DNA of 64,000 nt from Lepiota brunneoincarnata (taxonomy: Eukaryota; Basidiomycota; Agaricomycetes; Agaricales; Agaricaceae), in the NCBI GenBank assembly GCA_023014365.1, contig JAEBUN010000009.1:620001-684000 (forward strand). Direction: 5' to 3'. Shown here one piece after another: positions 50,345-61,062 of this stretch. Position numbers and translations under genes: made by a program. Position 1 is the first letter of the stretch. The number at the start of each line of letters is the position of its first letter. A model generated the notes under the pieces. It did no database searches. It saw only the letters and a list, made by a program, of their open reading frames with translations, and had not been told where the DNA came from.

Positions 50345-52468
50345 CTAAAACATCCAACAATTGATGATCAACCATGTGGCAGTGGCGGGCCAGAATACCG
50401 ACACGCTCTCAAAAAGAGTAGACATAAATATGCCTCTCCGTCTGCGGAGTAATGTCCTCCTATCCGCGTCCCTCAGAATCTCTATCACATCCTTACAACC
50501 TATTCCAACAGGTAGAAAGCCTGGGAATTCGGAATGTAACTCGCCGCGGTCTTCCTTTTAGCTTGAACGTCCGTGACCACGACCAACTATTCTGCCGCCT
50601 GTGGTGGGCTGGGGCCGAGATGAACTGCGAAGGTGGTGAAAGGAGATGTGCTTCTTCATGCGACGAGTTGTCCAGGTAATCCTCGTGCCCTATAGATGTC
50701 CATTCCTCGTCATTCGGGCGATGAATCTCCCGCAGATATTGATCAGGAAACATCGAGTCGTCATCGTCGTTTGCTGGGGGTATCAGTTGCGGGCTAGGAA
50801 GGGGGGAGTCAAGGGGCGTCATCGGCCGAGATGAAGCCCGGAATGTTGGCGTCGCCGGTGCCACAGGCGTTCGAAATGATGCTGGATTCAAGGCTCGAGG
50901 GCTATGGATTGGCATGAATGGTGTATGTGGCGACCATATCGGCGAGAACGCGTCAGTATCCTGTAGTCGTGGTGATGCATGATTGCTGCCCGACGGAGAA
51001 GGGGTTAGCGAAAGACCAACGGGCTTAGCAAGGCGGAAGTGCCGGATTCGCTGAACATTTAATATTAGGAGGACACAGAGCGTGGAAATAGACCACCAGG
51101 TATAAGCAGAAAAAGTGGCTGATTGATCCGGAAAGAAACATGGGCGATGGGCAAAGGTCTGTTGTGATGATGGCGCCAAGTCTGCAGGGTCCGCAAGTGA
51201 GAGGAGTTGGATTCCCGGGCGACGTATTTGCGATGATAACGAGAAGGACTTGATGGTGACCTCAGGAATAAAATCCATGGTCCCTTGTTGGTCGAGGGTC
51301 TCAATGGTGTGCATATACTCGCAATAATCTCGATTATCTCCACTGAATACGTCGTGAATATTCCGCCAGTTCTGCAAAACAAACGGCATACCTGAAGATC
51401 ATAGAAGGTTTAAGCGCCCCCAACAAGAAGGTTGTTGTCTGCCTTCCAAGTGTGTTTTGATATCCGTGCCCGACTCCTTTCCGAATTGTGCCTTTTTCAC
51501 GGAGGGGCCCACAGGAGGCAGTATCAGGTCGATACAGCGGAATGTGGGACAACAATATGAGCGGGTGAGGGTGTTCTGTACACACGTCAACTTAACTCTT
51601 TGGGCAAATACCGCAGATGCTCACGAGCTTCAAGGCGCCTAACAGCTTCCACACTACCCCCGGGAGTTGGTTCCCAATGGTCGAAAGATGAGGATCGAGC
51701 CGCTCTCTGGTAATCCTCATCGACAAGGCCGGGCGCATCCAGCGCAAGGAATGTGTGGTTATTGAGGGTGACTACCTCATTAAGAGGACCAAAGGACCCC
51801 TGGTAGTATAAACGTATGTTTTTGGTGTAAGGGGCTAGAAGACCCATCCTGAGTTTATTTCAGTCTCAGTCCCGGCGAGAAGCACCGTAAGCAGCTCACC
51901 CTACGTCATTGTTTCCCGGCAAATAGTGGGCGGAGGTGGACGGTCCAAGGACAAAGATCGACTTGAATTTCTGAACGAGTTCAACATACCTGAACTAATG
52001 AGTATTTTTTTCCTGACAAAAACCCCACTAAAAGACTTACTGGGCCTCATTCTTGACGGACTTGCCGCTGGCCAGCATATCGCCAAGGAAGAAGACCACA
52101 TCCGGCTTCAATCTGTTTGTCATATACCAGCTTTTCTTCACGAAACGGTCAGCGAGGAAACCCAGAACGTGCGGATGTAGCGACTAGGGAGTGTGTCTGA
52201 ATTTGAGTGTCCGAGATCATCAAGGAATGTACCGTCCTCCCGGTGGCCTGCCAATGGACCCTGATCAGTGGTTTGATTCACAGGCAGGTTGGCAAAAGCT
52301 CACTGTCTGTACGACAGGCCAATTGCAAGACGATAGACTCCAGAAGAACGACCCAAGTTCACCCCAAAGTATGAGGATAACCCATAGCAACCGAAGGGTA
52401 TTGGTGGTAATGACCCGGGAATAGAGGCGACTTGTCAACCTGAGATTTAGGTGATGTTTGGACCTCAT
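50345..52468 (-). CDS. CDC1: Cdc1/PGAP5-like metallophosphoesterase
   Basis: An ER/Golgi membrane phosphoesterase that remodels GPI anchors by removing ethanolamine phosphate (Cdc1 and Ted1 in yeast, PGAP5/MPPE1 in animals). The ATG at 52468 starts MRSKHHLNLRLTSRL, then the membrane helix LLWVILILWGELGSFFWSLS. Metal-site blocks follow: PDVVFFLGDMLASGK, TFLALDAPGLVDEDYQR and LILLSHIPLYRP with CGPLREKGTIRKGVGHGYQN. The last metal block reads FSGDNRDYCEYMH, then VTIKSFSLSS. A second helix (AYTWWSISTLCVLLILNVQR), a disordered tail and a final exon (DVIEILRDADRRTLLRRRRG, then a helix ending INCWMF) finish at 50345. The Arg in GDNRD is odd: a His is expected there as a metal ligand. All else looks intact. 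Confidence 0.88.
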
Positions 52469-53871
52469 GGAGACATAGAGATCTCCAATAACCAGCCGTG
52501 AGTCTAAGGACTGAACTGGGACGCGATGTTCGATGAGCCTGACCGAACAGAGAGGTCCCTAGAAAATGGAGGCAGCTGCCTCGTCACACGTCACGAACCC
52601 TGGCTGTATCCATTTGTCTCTTAAAGTCAAAGTACCAAGTGCCAAGGGTATCACTATCAGCGCTGACAGTATCCTCCGAAGGACAGATGTGCATAGGACG
52701 GAGCTTATTCCAGGAGCCTATCCAAAAGCATCCGCCGCCTTGAGCTTCTAGGGGCACCGAGCGGGAGCACAAACTTGCTTATCAGGGGTCTTGGCTCTGA
52801 CCACCAATTCCGAATACCCCTCCGCCCACAAGTTCTCGGAGGCTTTATGTACTAGGTCAACCAACGTAGCCGTTGTGCGATCGCCCCCAACTCACCAGAA
52901 TCTGTCCGAGTGACACCTCAAAGCCTTGCCTCTGACATGGTTATGTCCACCCTGGATGGCAGCTGCCGCAGCCTGAGGGACATCCGCATCACGCCGCTCT
53001 AGGTACTGCACATACATACCAATAGTGTTCACTCGCGGTTCCCAGCCGTAAAACCCAAACGTTCAAGAATGAGGAAACTTATGACTATTGCTATTGTTTC
53101 ATTAAGTGCCCCATGAGCAGTTACAGGCTCATCTGGTGATCTGAGCGGGGGCTTGTTGCACCTGGAGATAATCCACTAATCTTAAGAGCCTTCATGTCCA
53201 CAATGTGCATTCGATAGATGGTACAGTACTGAGGGATATCCGACTGCAGTGAGAGACGTCCGGGGGTTTGTGGTGATGTTTCTTCAGGGTGCTTTGTGAT
53301 TTTTCGTTGTGGTTCACAAGGTTTGCAAGTAATGACTGTCTATTCATCACCTGTTATATGATGCATTATCCCTTTTACCAGGAAATATGGCCTTTCGCCT
53401 AGTCCCTGAATGCAACGAATGGCCGGATTCCATAGGCCATCGCTGCATGTAACCCCTGGTTGGCCTACCCATTCAGTGCCGTGGAACCACCCCTTGAAAA
53501 TGTACTCAGGCTATTCAAACCTTTGCATTACGTCCGGCGGTCGGATGAATTGTAGATGCCCTTCACCTCCCGTGACAAAGTCAGTCACCAGCAAATCATG
53601 TATTCACCTACAGCTGCCTACTCGATTCCCGTAGTCCTGTCGCACACACTGGTACGAGCGCATATGGAGACGCAAGGATGATAGTCAGCCTTGGAATCTC
53701 TCGGTTTCACCACTTTGGAGGCAGGCTCACTTAGTCTTGGCATCCACAGCTACAGATGAGATCTCACTCTATACATATGGAACCGCCCGTGCCTTGCACC
53801 TGCGTATAAAAAGCCTGTCAGTGGGGGGGAGTTGGGTCACCCCAAAGTCGAGTATCTCGCACTTGCGGAAC
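52469..53871. other. 1.4-kb divergent spacer, Cdc1-like / MFS
   Basis: No recognised gene. Short open frames at 52566-52751 (+) and 52584-52772 (-) overlap each other and look like chance. It likely contains both promoters. I see no repeats. Confidence 0.45.
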
Positions 53872-55617
53872 ATGTCCTCCGATTCAAAGCTGAGCTCATC
53901 CGATCTCAAGATCGAGGACGTCGCAAAGGAGACCTCGGAGCCCAACTATCCTCCAGGCCTCGAGAGGAGGACGCTGTGCGTACTCCGTATGTCTGGCGCT
54001 TTCTGGGAGTACTGACGCGGACCTTACAGCCGCCAAATCGACTGGCGTATGCTTCCCCTCCTGGGATTTCTCTATGCAGTCGCTCTTATCGATCGCACGA
54101 ACCTGGGTATCGCCCGTACTGCCGGGATGGAAATTGACCTTGTAAGTCGCATTGCGATAAACTCAGTTCACCATTTTGATAGTGGGATCATAGAAACTAA
54201 ATGTTGGCGACCGCTACTCCATCGCGTCCATGATTTATTTCGTTCCCTACATTCTCCTGTGGGTTATTCTTCTGTTCGGCAATACTCCGAGTCTGAGGCT
54301 CATGACGTTTCTAGCCAGCTACCGGGCAACTTGATTCTCAAGCGGTTGGGTGCCCGAACCTGGCTCACTATCTGCGTTGTTGGCTGGGGTATTGCTCAGC
54401 TCGGCATGGGGTTCGTCGATACTTGGGGTCAGCTCTGCGCTACCCGTGTCTTCCTTGGAGTTTTCGAGGCCGGCTTCTTCCCTGCCCTCGTGTTCATCAT
54501 CACTACCTGGTACAAGCGTCATGAAGTTCAGAAACGGTAATGTGTGCCCTCAATGGCGTCCACATTCAAGACTCACTCATCTCTCCCAGTCTAGCTATCT
54601 TCTACATTGTTTCCATCGTTCTTGGTGGTTTCTCCTCCCTCTTCGCCTTTGCATTGACCTATCTTAAGGGAAAGCATGGTCTCAACGGCTGGCAATGGAT
54701 CTTCATCATCGAAGGCATCATCACCATAGCTCTTGGTGTTCTTGCCTTCCTGTTCGTCCCCGATTTCCCGGACAAGAACTCTTTCCTCACCAAGGAGCAA
54801 ACCGAGGTTTGTTATCATGCTGAACATGCATTTCTCTGCTCTGAATACAAACCGCAGATGATCCTCGACCGCGTCGAGAGGGATCGTGGCGACTCCATCC
54901 CTGACAATATCAATCTCCGAAAAATTCTTATTCACCTTTCCGACTGGACGTTGTGGGCCTACGCCTTGATGTTTCTGTCCTCCACCATGCCCGCTTATGC
55001 CATGGGTTTTTTCATAACTATTATCCTGAAGTCCATGGGTTACTCTGCCACCATGTCTCTCACTCTTACCGCTCCTCCCTACGTTTTTGCTGCTATCTCC
55101 TGCTTCATCTTTGCTTCTCTCGGTGACAAGACCAAGCAGCGCGCCATTTGGCTCGTCGCTCAATCATTCATCACTATGATCGGCCTCCTCGTCACCGCGT
55201 ACGCTAAGCAAAACGGTGTCCGCTACTTCGGTCTTTTCCTGGTCAACGCCGGTGCCTCAGGATGTGTTCCTGGGGTCCTCGCCTACGTAAATTCAGCCCG
55301 TCATAGTCCTCTTCAAAAGTACATTTACTAACGTCTTCTGCAGCAAGCTAACAACATTGTTTCCCACTCTAAACGCTCAGTGTCAACTGCCATTACAGGT
55401 CGCCTTTGGCGGTGTTGGTGGTATCTTCGCCACTACTGTGTATCGCCAAAAAGACTTCCCTCGGTACCTCAATGGCCTCTGGGCCACTATGGGCTGCCAG
55501 TTTCTCATCCTCGCCCTCTGTGCCATCCTTACAGTTCACTACAGCCGTAAAAACAAACAGGCTCGCGAGGGAAAGGCTGTCAATGAGGGCACCCCTGGGT
55601 TTTACTACACCATTTAA
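53872..55617 (+). CDS. MFS transporter, Dal5/ACS anion:cation symporter type
   Basis: A plasma-membrane major facilitator of the allantoate permease-like (ACS) family, which moves organic anions such as allantoate, nicotinate or other carboxylates. The start at 53872 is MSSDSKLSSSDLKIEDVAKE. The first helix exon joins as RRTLRQIDWRMLPLLGFLYA and RTNLGIARTAGM, then DRYSIASMIYFVPYILLQLP, GNLILKRLGARTWLTICVVG and ATRVFLGVFEAGFFPALVF. The central loop has LAFLFVPDFPDKNSFLTKEQ. The C half has SSTMPAYAMGFFITIILKSM, GYSATMSLTLTAPPYV and FGGVGGIFATTVYRQKDFPR. It ends GTPGFYYTI at 55617. Twelve helices can be counted roughly. About seven introns. The substrate cannot be assigned from sequence alone. 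Confidence 0.9.
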
Positions 55618-56356
55618 TCACGGGGCTTAGGGCTTTCGTTATTGATCTCTGACCCTTCCAGACCCCGAAAAAAAAAGTGTACATTTAATACAATCAGAAC
55701 CTTTCGCGGAGGACTGCGAACTTATCGCTACGGCTTCGTTTTTATCCAGCAAGTTCTCATCTGGGGTTTGACATATCTCCTTGAAGCCATCGCATCTCCT
55801 GAGGAGCCTTTGCAAATAAATGAAGGCCTTCGCGGCTTGACATTCATATAGTCACACTCGTATCAATTTCCTACCCTACATCAAGGGCAGGAACCCTCCT
55901 TCCAATCAATGCCAAGGAGACATTCTCAATGCTTGACTCCATTCAATTGTAGGTCACCCGACCCTATGCCTTACTCCCTTTCCAGTTCTTTCCCCACACG
56001 TCAAGGTCATTAAGTAAATGGAAGGATCAAGGTGGCTCAGGTCAGGTTGATGTGCGCCCACCCGATCTAGCTTGGGTTTGAGGGCTGCTTAAATAAATAA
56101 ATGGGAGATCAGCCATATCCCCAATATCGATTTGATCTGTGTTGCCCCCCTGCTGCAATAGGAATTGCAGCAGTCCAAGGTCCCTTTGAGAGGGAACCGT
56201 GATATCTCTGGGGCGTTTTCTATTTTCATCGCCAATTTAAACCGAATTCGAAACCGGGCGTGGGCTATGGTAAACAAGAGACGCAATAATATTATGGGGG
56301 GTAACAAGAAGTTGTCCAGCCTAAGAGGAGCAAGTCGTGCGAGGGGAGTTTTTATT
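55618..56356. other. 739-nt convergent spacer with a hairpin
   Basis: The 3' regions of the MFS and BSD-domain genes face each other. It contains the perfect inverted repeat listed separately. No coding signal seen. Confidence 0.5.
56150..56173. repeat. perfect 10-bp inverted repeat with a 4-nt loop
   Basis: CTGCTGCAAT, then AGGA, then ATTGCAGCAG. It sits midway in the convergent spacer, so both transcripts could fold it. Confidence 0.8.
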
Positions 56357-58054
56357 TTACTCCCAATCGCTGTCATCGTCAGACTCCTCGACATCCTTCT
56401 TATCTTGCTTCTGACCCTCTCCGGAAACGCTGGCATTCGCTGAAGAGACAACGTCGAAGCTGTCTAGGCTGCTTTCTCGTGTAGCGGTAGTCGACGGGGG
56501 TAAGGCAAGGTTCTTGGTGCCCTTGACGAGGGGAATCAAGTTAACAGAGATTAAAGTCGGATGGGAAAAAGAGACTGTGACGTACTGAGGACTTGGATGG
56601 TCCAGATATGGTGCTCTTTGAACCTCTCTCCTTGGCATGGCCCTCATTCTCAGAATCATCGGCATCCCAATCAAAATCATCTTCACTTTCCGTCGTTACT
56701 AAGGGCGCATCGTCAACCGAGGCATCCAAGATTAAGCAAGTACAAACCTTGCAATAGAGCTTTACGTTTTTCTTCCTCCTCCCTGATCTGATGCACCCGG
56801 AAGAAGAAACGTTGCCAGAACTCAGCCTCAGTCAACTCGGAAGGAACTAAGTAAAATCACAGAAATGTCATGAGTAAGTTTCCTTGCAACGCAATCACAC
56901 ACGAGGTAATACATCACCACTCACCCAGCGTATCCCTCAAAGTGGCTAGAGCCTTGCCATCGCTGGTATCATCCAAAGTCTTGGCGATCCTCGTCTGCCA
57001 CTCCTCACCCTTAAGCCCACCTTCCTTCAACTCAATTTCCTGTTCGATCCACGATATGAACTTCTCCTTCGTAGACCTATCCACCCCGGGGTCATGCCGC
57101 ACAATAGCGGGATCACGCTTCAGCCTTCTTAACAACGCTTCAGCACGCGTAGCTACCGCCGCCATTCCACTCTCCACAGTCTTGCCCTTTGTGCTTCCGT
57201 CACCTGGCACTGCACCGCTCGATTCTGATTCTGCCGGAAACATCCACATATCCGTTCCATCCCAAATCAGCCCGGACGAAGATGAAGCCGATGTGGGGTT
57301 GACTTCTTCAGGTGGAATGACCTTGACAGCATCACGCAGTACCTCACCGGCCTCTTTGACAGCCTCACGTAGCAGGACTTCGCTCTTGTGCACATACTCT
57401 TCCGCTTGTGTGCGTGTAACGCCTTGGATTCTCTGGAATTCGGAGAAGAGGTTTGTGCGCAGCTGACCGAGATCAATGTTCTCTGAGGCATGCCTGAGTG
57501 AGTCGGGAACGTTATTTTGAACGGCGGATACAACGTTGGGAGGAAGAGCGGATTGTAATCGAGAGAAGAGGGCTTGGGTATTCCATTGGTTAGTCGTAGG
57601 TGTAGCAGAAGAGTCCGAAGACCCGGCGGTGGGATTTATGGTTACGTCCGACCCATTGAGGGTAGCAGTAGAGGATGAGATTGGGGTGATGTCCTCTTTG
57701 TCTTCTTCCGGTCCAGATCTTGTGGTTTCCTCTTCTGAAGTCGAGCCCCCAGCGGCCGGAGCTGTGCCGGCTGTCGTGAGCTTGTTGAGCTCTTTCTGTG
57801 CTTGAGTAACGACGTCTCCGAGATCTTTTCGGGCTGTTTCGAGGGCAGTTTGACTCTAGTCAACTCGATGAATACCACCGCAAGAGAAATGCGGCCGTGA
57901 TGCTTGCCTGCTTTCTGAAACCTCCCCAGAAGCGGCCTAGTTGTCCAATGACCTGGGTAACCTCTTCATTTAGGCTCTGCTGCGGTCGATTGGGGGGAGG
58001 TGTCGATGATCCTCCCGCACCTCCCGTAATGTCGTAGGTGTCAAGGAAGTTCAT
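56357..58054 (-). CDS. BSD-domain protein (Dos2-like)
   Basis: A probable cytoplasmic/nuclear protein with a C-terminal BSD domain, resembling yeast Dos2 and the animal SYAP1/BSDC1 group; its role is poorly known. The start at 58054 reads MNFLDTYDITGGAGGSSTPP, then EEVTQVIGQLGRFWGGFRKQ. An intron precedes SQTALETARKDLGDVVTQAQ, which is helical. Next come GLIWDGTDMWMFPAESESSG and a helical block (VATRAEALLRRLKRDPAIVR). The BSD domain reads WIEQEIELKEGGLKGEEWQT, LATLRDTLVPSELTEAEFWQ and RFFFRVHQIREEEEKRKALL, with the conserved FW pair. The acidic tail ends DVEESDDDSDWE at 56357, as in many BSD proteins. It is complete, with about four introns. Confidence 0.87.
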
Positions 58055-58220
58055 GGTCGAAGCAGAACAGTCCAATAATCATAACTATCAGGTACATAGC
58101 CGCCGAACCTGATTTGGTAATCTCGTTCCATGGAGAAACACAATGTTGCTTATATTCGTGTCACAGCATTATTTTACAAGGCATAGCGAGGAAAAACACA
58201 AGACAGGAGGAAAGACATTG

Positions 58221-59700
58221 TTAGGCAGAGGCGGTCACCTCGACCGCATGCTTCGAGGGCACGTTGAGAGGATAGTCAACAGGTGTTTTAATGTTGGCTC
58301 GTGATCCAAGGCCAAGGGCGAGCCTTGTCGCCTTGCAGTCACTGATAAAATCGGTGAACATCTGACCGGTGATCAGCGGGGGGAAAGATACATTGATAGA
58401 GAGAACACACTTCAATGGTATCAAGAGGACCACCAGCACTCTCGGGGTGGAACTGGACGCCGATAATGTTTTTGCCTGAGGCGGCCGTTGACTTGATACC
58501 TTCCACGGATGAGTCATTACAGTTGATAAAGAATGGCTCCCATCCCTGTGGGAAAGGGTCTTGTAATTTGAGCGCGTACTGATGGTTTTGGCTACGGGAA
58601 TAGGGGTGAGCCAAGTAAGTAAATTGTGTAAAATGATGTACCTTGTGACGTAGACACGACCGGCCTTAATAGAGCCAGAGGAAGCGAGAGCCAAAACTGG
58701 CTGGTTGTGACCACGGTTCCCAAACGTCATTCTGTATGCTTCGAGACCAGCGGCCATACCGATGATCTGGTGACCCATGCAGAGACCAAAAATGGGCTTG
58801 TTCCATTCTTGAATGGTCTTACTGAGATTAACCGCGGCTTCCATACAGTGGGATGGGGCTCCGGGGCCGTTGGTCAGGAATAAACCGTCAAATTGATCCC
58901 TGACAGCGTTGAAGTCGTAGTTCCAAGGGAACACGGTGACGGCTGCACCCCGACGGACCAAGGAACGAAGGATGTTGGCCTTGGCGCCGAAGTCAAGAAC
59001 CGCAACGCGGATATCACCACTGGGGTTGAGTTCATATGGCACCTTTGTAGAAACCTGATCCACGAGATTCTCTGCGGATGGATCCCAGTAATCGTTAGCT
59101 TGAGGGGAAGGGAGACAAGCGTCAGGACCAACAGCGACGCGGCCAAGTGTGGTACCCTGATCACGCAGGAGTCTCGTGATCGCACGGGTATCCACACCCG
59201 TAATGCCTGGCACGTTATGGCGCTTGCACCAGGATGCAAGGGATTCGACAGCAGTGTAGTGTGAGAAGCGCTCGGCTACATCTCCTACAACAACAGCAGC
59301 GCATTGAATACCCTTGGATTCAAGGACGACGCCCACGTCCTGAGAATCATACGGGGCTTTGTTATGGGGCACGCCATAGTTTCCGATCATGGGGGTAGTG
59401 AAGACGAGGATCTGACCACGGTAGGAAGGATCCGTCATGGATTCCGTATCTATGATCGCACAAGATCGGGCGGTCAGTCAGGTCACGATCGAATAAGGGA
59501 ACAAGGAGGTACTCACAAGAAGTGATGGAGGTAGAGAAAACTGTTTCACCAAAGAGGCTGCGAGGGGCACCGAAGGATTTGCCCTTGAAAGACTGGCCCG
59601 TCTTGAGATGGAGGGCTGCGGGGAGGCCTGTGAATGACTCTGCGTGGGTAGCGAGTCCCCTAGAGAACTTTGTGACGCGGAAGATGTGTCGGGCGAGCAT
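58221..59700 (-). CDS. CPA1: carbamoyl-phosphate synthase, arginine-specific small subunit
   Basis: The glutaminase subunit that feeds ammonia to the large subunit for arginine-pathway carbamoyl phosphate. The start at 59700 gives MLARHIFRVTKFSRGLATHA, an Arg-rich mitochondrial presequence. Then PAALHLKTGQSFKGKSFG and GETVFSTSITSYTESMTDPS, joined over an intron. The class I amidotransferase part has VAVLDFGAKANILRSLVRRG, LFLTNGPGAPSHC, the nucleophile in FGLCMGHQIIGMAAG and the His-Glu pair in IGVQFHPESAGGPLDTIEMF. The end is YPLNVPSKHAVEVTASA at 58221. It is complete, with about three introns. It carries an attenuator-type uORF in its leader, so it is probably translated less when arginine is plentiful. 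Confidence 0.95.
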
Positions 59701-59719
59701 TGTTTCTTGTAAGGGCTAT

Positions 59720-59837
59720 TCAGAGGTTCAAGAGGGAAAATACGAGGTCGCTGAGGTAGCTAAGGGAGGGGTCAGCTTTGAGATGGGCAGATTATAAGGA
59801 AGACCCACTCGTCTCTGGTGTTCTTAGTAAAGTGCAT
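59720..59837 (-). CDS. arginine attenuator peptide uORF (spliced)
   Basis: Two leader exons (59809-59837 and 59720-59759) around a 49-nt GT-AG intron (59760-59808) form a 22-codon reading frame. It opens MHFTKNTRDDYLSD and ends SLLNL. DYLSD matches the core of the Neurospora arg-2 and yeast CPA1 attenuator peptides (DYLSDHLW and DYISDHIW), which stall ribosomes at their stop codon when arginine is high. The stop is 19 nt before the CPA1 ATG. The uORF ATG has a T at -3 (weak context, fitting leaky scanning), whereas the CPA1 ATG has an A at -3. The core is created across the splice junction; without splicing the peptide would be unrelated. The HLW part of the usual motif is changed to LVF, so activity needs proof. 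Confidence 0.82.
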
Positions 59838-59930
59838 GAACAAGGAGGTCGGTCCCCCAAGAAGTTGGCAGAAGATGAAGTGTGGGTTTCGATATCTGAA
59901 GGGAAATAAAAGAGTTTTCGCTTTTTATAC

Positions 59931-59939
59931 TCCGCGCTT
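59931..59939 (-). promoter_or_regulatory. CPA1: TATA box of CPA1
   Basis: TATAAAAAG on the minus strand, about 95 nt upstream of the uORF ATG, a plausible core promoter position. Confidence 0.5.
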
Positions 59940-61062
59940 TTCACTTTCTCACGCACCTTTTATGCAGCTTTTGGATTTAATCCTCCTATGGCACTCGTAC
60001 TCTTCACCTCAACAATCTTCCCAATAACCTCAAAGTCCTCGAGTATTCCCCGCTCGTTGTTCACCACTGTGGTCGGATCTTACAATGCGCAGGTCGGCTC
60101 ATGCGTCTCATCCCCAAAGGAGAAGCCCCTTGGCCCGAAAAGCCCTAATGCCGAGATGTAGATTAGGGAATCCTTCTTACTTTTGTCTACGCCGTCCATT
60201 CCGCTATGTACCAGCTGAGCGGTCCTCATGTTGTCTTCTTGAAACGCAGGACGCCTATTATACTTTGACACGCCCTCTGCTCTGCGCTGGTCAACACAAT
60301 CTACCATCCACGCACCATCGATGAGATAGCAAAACCCTGACTTACACGCACTCTGATTTCCTGATTTCTCTGGCAATATCAATACGCCGGTGGTCGCGCT
60401 CTTAATGTATCCCCGGCACCTACTATGCTCCAATTTCTGCGTCCCAAGGTGCTAGGCCTCCGACTTTCGAGGAACAATCTTTGTAACCTCTGATGGGAAT
60501 ATATTAATCGCTTACATGGTCTTCCGATTCATCGGTTGTACCCTGCGAAGACGCACCCAAGCTCCTTTGCCGTCATGTTGGACTTGGTTGTACTCGGAGC
60601 TCGCTACCAACGGCCCCACCTTTCGGCACAATGCTTCCCTTGTCTGGCGAGGTTGCATCTGTGGGACCTTCGATGAAGGCTACTGCTGCTTCCATTGACC
60701 TCGCATTGACTGGGCGGTACTCGGGTTTTTCGAATCAGGCGATTGGAGTTAAGAGCAGGATGTCCTGTTACCAGGTGAATTGAATTTTGTGTACTCTGTT
60801 CTCTCCAATTGAAAGTTGTTCGTTTCGCTAAACTCTCTGCTTACGCACAAAACGATCTAGAATGCTTTTCGCAAAATGTAGTGTGATGAATTTATGCTAT
60901 AGTCTGAAAAGGAGATGACGGTGATGTGCAATGCAAGTTATTAGATGGTTTGGGTTTTCAGTCGTGCACTTCGACATAACCCAAAACATTAAGATGTACG
61001 TGAAAACATTGTAAAGATAGCCCATAGAACTTCAAAAAGGAACGAGAAAGCCAAAACATAAA
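59940..61062. other. 1.1-kb spacer without a recognised gene
   Basis: Between the CPA1 promoter and the 3' end of the last gene. A 118-codon minus-strand frame at 60080-60433 has no motif, and its base composition gives no hint of coding. No repeat or RNA gene seen. Confidence 0.4.

Noticed and set aside
54591..55163. 190-codon minus-strand frame in the MFS gene
   Set aside because: Antisense shadow of well-supported membrane-protein exons.
59770..59837. Unspliced 21-codon uORF from the same ATG
   Set aside because: Reading through gives a peptide with no attenuator core; the spliced version matches the known core and has proper GT-AG borders.
60080..60433. 118-codon minus-strand frame between CPA1 and the last gene
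   Set aside because: No domain, no splice structure and no known similarity; left as unassigned spacer.
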